A DNA stretch of 64,000 bases, from contig JAIOJX010000025.1 of NCBI GenBank assembly GCA_022376925.1, forward strand, positions 182,961,801 to 183,025,800, in the 5' to 3' direction. The DNA comes from Tragulus kanchil (Eukaryota; Chordata; Mammalia; Artiodactyla; Tragulidae). The position numbers and the translations under genes were made by a program. How positions within the stretch are numbered: position 1 is the stretch's first letter; the number at the start of each line of letters is the position of its first letter. Shown in pieces: positions 55,787 through 64,000 of the stretch. The notes under the pieces are model-generated. The model did not search any database. It was not told the DNA's origin and saw nothing but the letters and a program-made list of their open reading frames with translations.

Positions 55787-56430
55787 AAAGCCGGTTTTGT
55801 CCGCTGATTTTGCTGCAAAACCTAGTGTCGGCTGTAGGTGGAGCTGTACGCCATTTTCAGAACCAGACTGTTTTAAACTGGGAAGAACTTTGGAGCCCTG
55901 CATGCCAAATCAGTTTGCCTCCCAGGATGATCGAACACTGAAAATCTGGCTTGCTGAGCGCCAGAATCTCAGAGGCTCCAGTCTGGGAGGTCTGTGTGAG
56001 TCTCTGTGGTGGAGACACCGTCGGCGTGAGGCTGTGTTTGAGCTCTGCTCTCTGAGGAGGGCTTCTCACTCTCCTGTGGTGGTTGCTGGGAGACAGGCTA
56101 CTCTCCCTGACCGGGCTGCTGCCCATTCTCCTGGGAAAGCTGGACGGGTTAGTTATGTCTCTTCAAGAGGCCAGACGCCATCCTCAAAAACTTGATGTGC
56201 TCATCTTCAGATTTCTATAAATTGGGGCTGCCTCTTTGCATGAAACAATAACATTGGCGTTTTGGATAATAACAAAAGAAAATGCAAGATTCCAAAGACT
56301 GAGGACAGCAAGGGAGTTCGGTCTTTCTTTTAGTCCTTGTTAAAGAAGACTTTACAATCTGTACTGTCTCTTCATTCTCCTAGATGACGGTGTGAGCCAG
56401 TAGAGAAAATACTTTTATAGTTATAATACT
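55787..56430. other. Unassigned single-copy DNA
   Basis: A 168-codon frame (55689-56195) starts inside the SINE and runs out of it. I see no domain and do not call it a gene. Confidence 0.45.
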
Positions 56431-56443
56431 TTTATAGTTTACT

Positions 56444-56769
56444 ATTTTTTTAAAGATTTACTTATTTATTTATTTTGCTGGGGGTGGAGTGGCGAGGGAG
56501 GGGAGCAGGCGGGCCATTTCTATTGGTCTTTCATTTGTCCATTTTCATCTATCTTTGTTCTTTGGCCCGTGTGGGCCTCCCATCACCGTGGCCGCTGTTG
56601 TCGCAGAGCACCGGCTCTGGGCGCATGCGCTCTAGAGCTCTGGCTCGGTAGTTGGACACATCGGTCCAGCCGCTCCGCAGCACGTGGGATCTTCCCAGGC
56701 CAGGGATCGAACCAGCGGCCCTTACACTGCAAGGTGGTGTCCTTACCCACTGGACCACCAGGGAAGCCC
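56444..56769 (-). mobile_element. CHR-type SINE, inverted, with target duplication
   Basis: Complement of the 28553/49740 subfamily: 'taaagatttacttatttatt' tail, 'ctattggtctttcatttgtc', 'cggtccagccgctccgcagc', 'ccactggaccaccagggaag' head. 'tatagtttact' occurs at 56433-56443 and 56770-56780. Confidence 0.9.
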
Positions 56770-56784
56770 TATAGTTTACTTTTA

Positions 56785-57412
56785 TAATACTTTTTTGGGG
56801 GTGTGTGCTAATTAGAGCTTTCTGAGCAAAGAAATCTAGGACTTGGATTGAAAGGCCAACCCGAGAAGTTAAAGAATGACCGGGGATCCAGCGACCTCAG
56901 GAGGTTTATCTGTCCATGTGTGTACATCTCAAAGCGGGATAAGATGCTAAGCTATAAATTCCAGTTTGTCTTCTCTATCGCCTGAAGATATTTTTTTCAA
57001 TTCCAAAGTATGAAAATTCAGGAGTTTTCTCCTTGTTTCCGCAAAGGAAACACGCATACCTTTAGGAACAAAGGTTTTCCTTCTTCCCTCTGGAGTGTAG
57101 GGGTGACCTGCATAGACCCTCCTGGGCTCATATGCTCAGAGCTCCCACCGTGGTCGTGCATCTCCCTTGGGTCTGCGAGGCTCTCGCTACTTCACCCCAG
57201 AAACAGGAAGAATGGGGGCATGAGGAATGGATAGTTATTGCTGAGAGTGAAGCATAACGATCGCTTGACCAGAAACTTCCTATTTGCATTCAGGACAATC
57301 TATAGAAATGCAGGTATTAAAAACTGCTCAACTGGGAGCCTGGAGAGTGGTCTGTGTTACTCAGTGACAGGGAACCAGCAGATGGGTTGCCCAGGTAGAC
57401 ACTGGTGTAGGG
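56785..57412. other. Unassigned single-copy DNA
   Basis: No supported feature. Confidence 0.45.
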
Positions 57413-57499
57413 TCTGAGGAAGGAATGGACTAGCAGAAAAAAGACATCTTCTGACTGTTTTCTGTTTCATTCAGCAAAGGAATTAAGGGCCCATGGTAG

Positions 57500-57690
57500 T
57501 GAGTGAAAGTCACTTAGTCGTGTCTGATTCTGTGTGACTCATGGATGAGCCATAAAATTTTCCAGGCAAGAATACTGGAGTGGGTAGCCTTTGCCTTCTT
57601 CAGAGGGGATCTTCCCAACCCAGGGATTGAACCCAGTCCTCCCACCCTGCAGACGGAGTCTTTGCCATTGGAGCCACCGGGGAGCCCTGA
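57500..57690 (-). mobile_element. Bov-tA-type SINE (copy a)
   Basis: 'gtgaaagtcacttagtcgtg', 'ccaggcaagaatactggagt', 'gatcttcccaacccaggga', head 'ggagccaccggggagccc'. It lacks the block between the tail and 'attttccaggc'. Confidence 0.88.
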
Positions 57691-57724
57691 TGTTAGAGTC
57701 AAACGTGTGCTTATTCAGCTCATC

Positions 57725-57797
57725 TTGTCGTTGCGGTTGTCCAGTGGCCACGTTGTGTCCATCTCTGTGCGACTCCATGGACCGCAGCACGCCAGTC
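57725..57797 (-). mobile_element. BovB/Bov-tA tail fragment, inverted (copy a)
   Basis: 'ttgtgtccatctctgtgcga' and 'ccatggaccgcagcacgcca' are the complement of the shared 3' module. Confidence 0.75.
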
Positions 57798-57799
57798 TC

Positions 57800-58580
57800 A
57801 TTACCACCAGCTATGTAAAACTAACTTGATTTCACGTCATTTCAACTAGGTCTGTGCAGGTCTCAGTGACCTGCTTAAATGTGAGAGAATCTCGGCAAAA
57901 TTTCCTGGAGCTTTATTTAGCTCCTTTAAGTTCCCAGAGAAACTAGCAAACACAATACACACTCATTTTTACTCCACGACAAACACCATTTCATGTTAAA
58001 TTCAGTGAGAACTTCGCTAATCCGACCCGTTGCTGGATGGAGATTCACTCGAGGTGACTGAGGTGACAAAGACGAAGGTCTGAGCACCTTGCCTTGCACC
58101 CCGGGGCCCTGCCATTACAGCAGCTGTGCCCACCTTTACCACAGGAAGAGGACCACAACAGAGGATCAATTGAATAAGGGATGAAGGAAAAACAAATGCA
58201 TCCACGGCCTTTTCGCCAGCATCCGTTTGTTTGCAGCAATAACCGCCTCTGGAAAACTATTATTTATCAATGTCCCAACTTTCCTCTAGATGCTTAGTCT
58301 TTCTTGAACAAAAATCTTTAAGATATGTTTTAAAGCCTTGCTTTTAACTTTAATTACTTATCCATGTGCGTCCGTTGTTGGAACTGTGAATGCTCCAATT
58401 TTTCCTTTCCTAAATCAGAAATGGCTGGTGAACTCACAGCTGGGCTGGGCTGTATATTGAGTCTCGAGATCAGCTCCAGGCAAAGGATGGTTCTGAATAG
58501 ATGGCAAATCACCATAGACTGCGTCTCCCTGTTTTGAAACATCTTTAAACATGGATGAAGCAAGAGATAAGGTTGTGGCT
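57800..58580. other. Unassigned DNA in block 17
   Basis: No supported feature. Repeated at about 58985-59766. Confidence 0.45.
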
Positions 58581-58684
58581 GTTGTTAGTACCTTTGCCTT
58601 TTCTGAGGAAGGAATGGACTAGCAGAAAAAGACATCTGACTGTTTTCTGTTTCATTCAGCAAAGGAATTAAGGGCCCATGGTAG

Positions 58685-58875
58685 TGAGTGAAAGTCACTT
58701 AGTCGTGTCTGATTCTGTGTGACTCATGGATGAGCCATAAAATTTTCCAGGCAAGAATACTGGAGTGGGTAGCCTTTGCCTTCTTCAGAGGGGATCTTCC
58801 CAACCCAGGGATTGAACCCAGTCCTCCCACCCTGCAGACGGAGTCTTTGCCATTGGAGCCACCGGGGAGCCCTGA
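58685..58875 (-). mobile_element. Bov-tA-type SINE (copy b)
   Basis: Block 17 copy of 57500-57690. Confidence 0.88.
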
Positions 58876-58909
58876 TGTTAGAGTCAAACGTGTGCTTATT
58901 CAGCTCATC

Positions 58910-58982
58910 TTGTCGTTGCGGTTGTCCAGTGGCCACGTTGTGTCCATCTCTGTGCGACTCCATGGACCGCAGCACGCCAGTC
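58910..58982 (-). mobile_element. BovB/Bov-tA tail fragment, inverted (copy b)
   Basis: Block 17 copy of 57725-57797. Confidence 0.75.
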
Positions 58983-59867
58983 TCATTACCACCAGCTATG
59001 TAAAACTAACTTGATTTCACGTCATTTCAACTAGGTCTGTGCAGGTCTCAGTGACCTGCTTAAATGTGAGAGAATCTCGGCAAAATTTCCTGGAGCTTTA
59101 TTTAGCTCCTTTAAGTTCCCAGAGAAACTAGCAAACACAATACACACTCATTTTTACTCCACGACAAACACCATTTCATGTTAAATTCAGTGAGAACTTC
59201 GCTAATCCGACCCGTTGCTGGATGGAGATTCACTCGAGGTGACTGAGGTGACAAAGACGAAGGTCTGAGCACCTTGCCTTGCACCCCGGGGCCCTGCCAT
59301 TACAGCAGCTGTGCCCACCTTTACCACAGGAAGAGGACCACAACAGAGGATCAATTGAATAAGGGATGAAGGAAAAACAAATGCATCCACGGCCTTTTCG
59401 CCAGCATCCGTTTGTTTGCAGCAATAACCGCCTCTGGAAAACTATTATTTATCAATGTCCCAACTTTCCTCTAGATGCTTAGTCTTTCTTGAACAAAAAT
59501 CTTTAAGATATGTTTTAAAGCCTTGCTTTTAACTTTAATTACTTATCCATGTGCGTCCGTTGTTGGAACTGTGAATGCTCCAATTTTTCCTTTCCTAAAT
59601 CAGAAATGGCTGGTGAACTCACAGCTGGGCTGGGCTGTATATTGAGTCTCTTGAGATCAGCTCCAGGCAAAGGATGGTTCTGAATAGATGGCAAATCACC
59701 ATAGACTGCGTCTCCCTGTTTTGAAACATCTTTAAACATGGATGAAGCAAGAGATAAGGTTGTGGGCCTGAGAATGCAAATTAAATTTATCGGTTCCCAC
59801 CAACAAAACCGTGACGGGCCACGGAGTGGCAGAAAACCGGCAGCTTGGAATGGAGAGAGGGGACCCT

Positions 59868-60166
59868 GGGAGATGGAGGTTGCTCTCTCTCTGTTTTATT
59901 TCTGGCTGTGGTGGGTCTTTGTTGCTGCACGTGGGTTTTCTCTAGTTCTGGTGAATGGGAGCTGCTCTCTAGTTGAGGGGTGCAGGCTGCTCATTGCAGT
60001 GGGTTCTCTTGCTGCAGAGCACAGGCTCTAGGGCTTGAGGGCCAAGTAGTTGTGGGGCACACGCTTAGTTGCTCCAACGCATGTGGGTTCTTCCCTGACC
60101 AGGACTGAACCCATGTCCCCTGCATTGGCAGGTGGATTCTTAACCACTGGACCACCCGGGGAGGCC
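59868..60166 (-). mobile_element. CHR-type SINE, inverted (copy a)
   Basis: Complement: 'ttttatttctggctgtggtg', 'gctgcagagcacaggctcta', 'gtgggttcttccctgaccag', head 'ccactggaccacccggggag'. Confidence 0.8.
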
Positions 60167-60537
60167 TGAGGATGCTCTCTTGTGTCCTTTCTGTCCCCTC
60201 TGTCTTCTGCCAGTGGGAAATGGGAGCTCAGTGGCGCATGCTCGACCCTGACTGGAGACACAGAGGACGTCCCTCACGGGGAAGTGGCGTGGGAAGCAAA
60301 TGACAGGTGAGGGCGGACCTCTTCCTTCTGCTCAACCTTCCAAGGGGGAGACGATTGGATTGCAAACCGTAACACTTAGGGCAGGAGTCTTGGAAGATTC
60401 TTGAAGGTTCACATGTCCCTTATAATTCCTATGTTGCATCCTAACCCCTAGGGACTTCAGAATATGATCTTATTTGGAAATAGGTCATTGAAGATGCAAC
60501 CAGTTAAGATGGATTAACTAGCACTTAGTTAAGATGG
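60167..60537. other. Unassigned DNA in block 18
   Basis: No supported feature. Repeated at 61334-61704. Confidence 0.45.
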
Positions 60538-60740
60538 ATGGTGGTTTAGTTGCTAACTAGTGTCTGACTCCTGCAGCCCCATGGACTGTAGCCCTCTAGG
60601 TTCCTCTGTCCATAGGATTCTCCAGGCAAGCACACTGGAGTGGGTAGCCATTCTCTTCTCTAGGGAATCTCCCTAACCCAGGGACTGACCCACATCTCCT
60701 GCATTGCAGGCGGTCTCCTGCCCACATTGCAGGCAGATTC
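60538..60740 (-). mobile_element. Bov-tA-type SINE (copy a, cut at the joint)
   Basis: 'tggtttagttgctaactagt', 'gattctccaggcaagcacac', 'aacccagggactgacccaca'. The head contains a small internal repeat: 'tctcctgcattgcaggc', then 'tctcctgcccacattgcaggc'. Confidence 0.87.
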
Positions 60741-61034
60741 TTTACTGACTGTCTCCCTGTTTCCTTTTTAAATCAGAAATGGCTGGTGAACTCAGTTTGG
60801 GCTGTATATTGAGTCTCTTGAGATCAGCTCCAGGCAAAGGATGGTTCTGAATAGATGGCAAATCACCATAGACTGCGTCTCCCTGTTTTGAAACATCTTT
60901 AAACATGGATGAAGCAAGAGATAAGGTTGTGGGCCTGAGAATGCAAATTAAATTTATCGGTTCCCACCAACAAAACCGTGACGGGCCACGGAGTGGCAGA
61001 AAACCGGCAGCTTGGAATGGAGAGAGGGGACCCT

Positions 61035-61333
61035 GGGAGATGGAGGTTGCTCTCTCTCTGTTTTATTTCTGGCTGTGGTGGGTCTTTGTTGCTGCACGTG
61101 GGTTTTCTCTAGTTCTGGTGAATGGGAGCTGCTCTCTAGTTGAGGGGTGCAGGCTGCTCATTGCAGTGGGTTCTCTTGCTGCAGAGCACAGGCTCTAGGG
61201 CTTGAGGGCCAAGTAGTTGTGGGGCACACGCTTAGTTGCTCCAACGCATGTGGGTTCTTCCCGGACCAGGGGCTGATCCCATGTCCCCTGCATTGGCAGG
61301 TGGATTCTTAACCACTGGACCACCAGGGAAGGC
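61035..61333 (-). mobile_element. CHR-type SINE, inverted (copy b)
   Basis: Block 18 copy of 59868-60166. Its head is closer to the standard CHR form ('cggaccaggggctgatccca', 'ggaccaccagggaagg') than copy a. Confidence 0.8.
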
Positions 61334-61704
61334 CTGAGGATGCTCTCTTGTGTCCTTTCTGTCCCCTCTGTCTTCTGCCAGTGGGAAATGGGAGCTCAGT
61401 GGCGCATGCTCGACCCTGACTGGAGACACAGAGGACGTCCCTCACGGGGAAGTGGCGTGGGAAGCAAATGACAGGTGAGGGCGGACCTCTTCCTTCTGCT
61501 CAACCTTCCAAGGGGGAGACGATTGGATTGCAAACCGTAACACTTAGGGCAGGAGTCTTGGAAGATTCTTGAAGGTTCACATGTCCCTTATAATTCCTAT
61601 GTTGCATCCTAACCCCTAGGGACTTCAGAATATGATCTTATTTGGAAATAGGTCATTGAAGATGCAACCAGTTAAGATGGATTAACTAGCACTTAGTTAA
61701 GATG

Positions 61705-61915
61705 GATGGTGGTTTAGTTGCTAACTAGTGTCTGACTCCTGCAGCCCCATGGACTGTAGCCCTCTAGGTTCCTCTGTCCATAGGATTCTCCAGGCAAGCA
61801 CACTGGAGTGGGTAGCCATTCTCTTCTCTAGGGAATCTCCCTAACCCAGGGACTGACCCACATCTCCTGCATTGCAGGCGGTCTCCTGCCCACATTGCAG
61901 GCAGATTCTTTACTG
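61705..61915 (-). mobile_element. Bov-tA-type SINE (copy b)
   Basis: Block 18 copy of 60538-60740, continuing into unique sequence at 61920. Confidence 0.87.
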
Positions 61916-61919
61916 ACTG

Positions 61920-62812
61920 GGGCACAAGGGTTGGGTAGAGTGGGCCCCTAATCCAATATGGCGGGCGTTCTTACAAGGAAAGGAAGCCATGGGCTTCTCC
62001 AAACCGAGAACCATCAAAGCTTGCCGGCAGGAGCTCAGGGTGAGGCATGGGACAGGTTCTCTCCCATAGATCTCAGAGGAAATCCACCCTGCTGATATGT
62101 TGATCATGGACTTCTAGCCTCCAGATCTCTGAGACACTGTTTCTGTTGCTTAGTCCACCCCGCTGTGGTTCTTTGTGGAGGCGATCCTGGGAGAGTGTCG
62201 GTAATGCAGAGAGCAGCGTTGCCTGGCGGGGAGGCTGATGGGGGAGACTGAGAAGCCTGTGCAATACCAGAGAGTCGGTGTCCTGAGGCAACACCCCTCT
62301 TCTCCTTCAACTCACTAGGAGGCAACTTGCCGCTGGACTCCAGCCTGTCTCGTAGAGGTGACCTGGGAGGGATGCCGTCCCCATCTGTACAGCAACTCAG
62401 GGTCACCAGCCGTTAGAACGAGTGAGAGAGATCGTGATGTTAGCCGTCATATCATTCAGGTCTCAGTGTCCCTGTGTACCACCAGTAAAAACTGTAGCAC
62501 AGAGGGGAAAACAAAGGAACTTTCACAGCAGTAATGAATCTGTAACAGCTCTAAGAATTTACTTAACAAAGAACGTACAAAAACTCCACAGAGAGTAATT
62601 TAAAACTTTTTAAGAAAAAACAAATAAACACCTGAAAACACGATCTGGCCATTGTGTTCATATGTAAAATGTCTTGAGATTGTAATGGGCTCAAACCATC
62701 TGAAATTAATTTTTAAGTTAAGTGCAATCAAGACAACTTGAGCACTATTTTTTGATAAAGTTGACAGACTCTCAAATTGGAGACTACTGTTAAAAACCCA
62801 TGAGTAAGGAAG
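61920..62812. other. Unassigned single-copy DNA
   Basis: No supported gene or element. AT-rich after 62480. Confidence 0.45.
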
Positions 62813-62822
62813 TCAATTTTTA

Positions 62823-62957
62823 CTTATTTTTCAATTAATTAATTTTTGGGGTCATGTCCTGAGGTGTGTGGGATCTTCGGTCCTCAACCAGAGATTGAAT
62901 TCACGCCCCCTGTACTAAAAGCCTGGGGTCTTAACCACTGGACTGCCAGGGAATTCC
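62823..62957 (-). mobile_element. CHR-type SINE, inverted, short
   Basis: 'tttttggggtcatgtcctga', 'gtgtgggatcttcggtcctc', 'cttaaccactggactgccag'. 'caattttta' at 62814-62822 and 62966-62974 is a likely 9-bp target duplication. Confidence 0.78.
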
Positions 62958-63214
62958 TGCCAAGGCAATTTTTAGAAAGAAGAGCAACTAAGGGAGAATT
63001 CCTCAGCAGATATGAAGGCATACTGCCATGAAATGGTAATAGACTAGTACTGCGGCAGGAACAACCAGATACAGCAACGGAGGGGACTAGAAAGGCTGGA
63101 AGCAGATGCACATGCATATAGAAATCTGGTGCAAGAAGGAGACGGCAGACATATTAAAAAGAAAATATATAGAGCAATGTGAACTTTTAATTAGAAATAT
63201 GAACTTCTAAATAG

Positions 63215-63642
63215 AATTTCGTATTATTATTATTTTTAATTCAAGGTTAATAGCTTTACAGACTTGTGTTGCTTACTGCCAAACATCAGCATGAATCAGT
63301 CCCAGGCGCACGTGCATTCCCTCCCTCCTTAACTTCCCTCCCATCCCCCTCTCCATCCCACCTCTCTAGGTTGTTACAGAGTCCTGTGTGATTTCCCTGA
63401 GTCCTACAGCAACTTCCCACTGGTTGTCTATTTCACACATGGTCGTGTAAGTCTCCACGTCACTCTTCTACGCGCCTCCCCCCGCTCCCTCCCCCCATCT
63501 CCACGGCTGTTCTGTGTCTGTTCCTCCATTGCTGCCCTGCATATGCATTCATCAGCACCATCTTTCTCGAGTCCGTATACATGTGTTAGCAGACTATATT
63601 TATCATCCTCTTTCTGACTTCCTTCACTCTGTATAAAACATA
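63215..63642 (-). mobile_element. L1 3' end, inverted, with a long flanking repeat
   Basis: Complement of a ruminant L1 3' end: 'ccaaacatcagcatgaatca', 'ttgtctatttcacacatggt', 'catatgcattcatcagcacc', 'tttctgacttccttcactct'. A 35-bp direct repeat flanks it (63180-63214 and 63643-63677; 33 of 35 match). Confidence 0.85.
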
Positions 63643-63677
63643 TGAACTTTTAATTAGGAATAGGAACTTCTAAATAG

Positions 63678-63968
63678 GTTTCTTTGCGAAAAATTACCTC
63701 GGAGGAGATCAGCTGCTTAGACACCTCAACAGCAGTAAGCTGGGCTCACTCTTCCCTGGTGACGTGATGGGAGGTTGAGCGCCTGTTTTCAGGAGACAGA
63801 CCCTCCACCTCCGGCCCGATGCTCCTTCTGCTCCACCAGGGGCAACTTGCAGCTGCTGCGAAAATCATTGTCGCCACGAGACGGAAGCCAGCCACAGCGG
63901 GTGACTCTTGCTAACTGTCAGCTCAGAGTGAAAAGTCAGGTGCACAGTCCTAAACAAAATAATGCTTT
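63678..63968. other. Unassigned single-copy DNA
   Basis: No supported feature. Confidence 0.45.
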
Positions 63969-63970
63969 AA

Positions 63971-64000
63971 GAGCTTCCCTGGTGGTTCATGGTCATGTCC
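63971..64000 (+). mobile_element. SINE head cut by the window end
   Basis: 'gagcttccctggtggttcat' is the start of a Bov-tA or CHR SINE. Too little remains to choose between them. Confidence 0.65.

Larger units (their letters stand above)
57413..59773. repeat. Near-identical tandem block 17 (offset 1189, then 1185)
   Basis: 57413-58580 recurs at 58602-59766. Copy b loses one A in a run and three bases at 'catcttctgac' within its first 50 bp. Copy a lacks two bases at 'gtctcgagatc' near its end. The joint of about 21 bp is unmatched. Confidence 0.92.
59583..61919. repeat. Near-identical tandem block 18 (offset 1167)
   Basis: 59583-60740 recurs at about 60752-61919. Copy b's first 60 bp are altered ('aactcacagctgggctggg' reduced to 'aactcagtttggg'). 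A second cluster of differences lies in the CHR head (60091-60156 against 61258-61323). Confidence 0.92.

Noticed and set aside
55689..56195. 168-codon open frame
   Set aside because: It begins inside the Bov-tA SINE and reads antisense SINE sequence before entering unassigned DNA. No recognisable product.
1..61919. The doubled blocks as a novel amplification or tandem-duplication system
   Set aside because: No shared boundary motif, target duplication or encoded enzyme. Edge-clustered indels and overlapping chains fit assembly tiles much better.
1..64000. CRISPR array, operon, phage or plasmid features
   Set aside because: No regularly spaced short repeats with unique spacers, no ribosome-binding-site and long-frame organisation, and the repeat content is clearly ruminant nuclear DNA.

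Overview
This is ruminant nuclear DNA. BovB LINE tails occur on both strands (for example 3802-4536, 12276-12512, 32066-32512, 35640-35962). There are also many Bov-tA-type SINEs, CHR-type tRNA-derived SINEs, L1 3' ends, and older mammalian repeats (L2, MIR, ERVL and MaLR LTRs). BovB plus Bov-tA is diagnostic of ruminants; I cannot tell which family or species. I find no protein-coding gene, no functional RNA gene and no CRISPR or prokaryotic feature. The longer open frames are chance frames or decayed BovB/L1 coding sequence. The window reads as intergenic or deep intronic DNA.

The dominant structure is not a gene system. Eighteen blocks of about 1.06-1.18 kb are each present twice, head to tail, nearly identical, with 0-45 bp of scrambled sequence at the joint. 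The second copies begin at about 641, 2494, 4621, 10943, 15092, 17233, 19241, 22962, 27645, 34106, 36291, 38463, 43557, 48087, 52287, 54336, 58602 and 60752. The blocks ignore repeat boundaries and cut SINEs, LTRs and L1s mid-element. Most copy-to-copy differences are small indels close to the joint, on both sides of it. Neighbouring blocks overlap by tens to a few hundred bases, so some stretches are present three times. The simplest reading is an assembly fault: overlapping consensus tiles of a long-read assembly were concatenated without merging. About 19.6 kb of the 64 kb is then redundant and the real locus is about 44 kb.

Layout: 1-5.7 kb, unassigned DNA with BovB pieces in three duplications. 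5.7-9.8 kb, undoubled, L2 remnants and two SINEs. 9.8-16.2 kb, MIR, an L1 tail, BovB, an MLT2-like LTR and an AT-rich palindromic microsatellite. 16.1-20.3 kb, an old minus-strand L1 interrupted by a MaLR LTR and a Bov-tA. 20.3-26.3 kb, an ERVL LTR, then a plus-strand L1 3' part carrying a nested inverted L1 with a 15-bp target duplication. 26.5-31 kb, CHR SINEs, an internally duplicated Bov-tA and an L1 tail. 32-39.7 kb, BovB, MIR and SINEs in three duplications. 39.7-50.8 kb, CHR, L1, MaLR, MIR, a chimeric inverted SINE and a genuinely old diverged 130-bp duplication. 51-62 kb, MIR, BovB, CHR and SINEs in four duplications. 62-64 kb, a CHR SINE, an L1 fragment with a 35-bp flanking repeat, and a SINE cut by the window end.

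Nothing here works together as a pathway. The real biology is the layered insertion history of retrotransposons. The most useful practical message is that the duplicated blocks should be tested against reads before anything is inferred from them.
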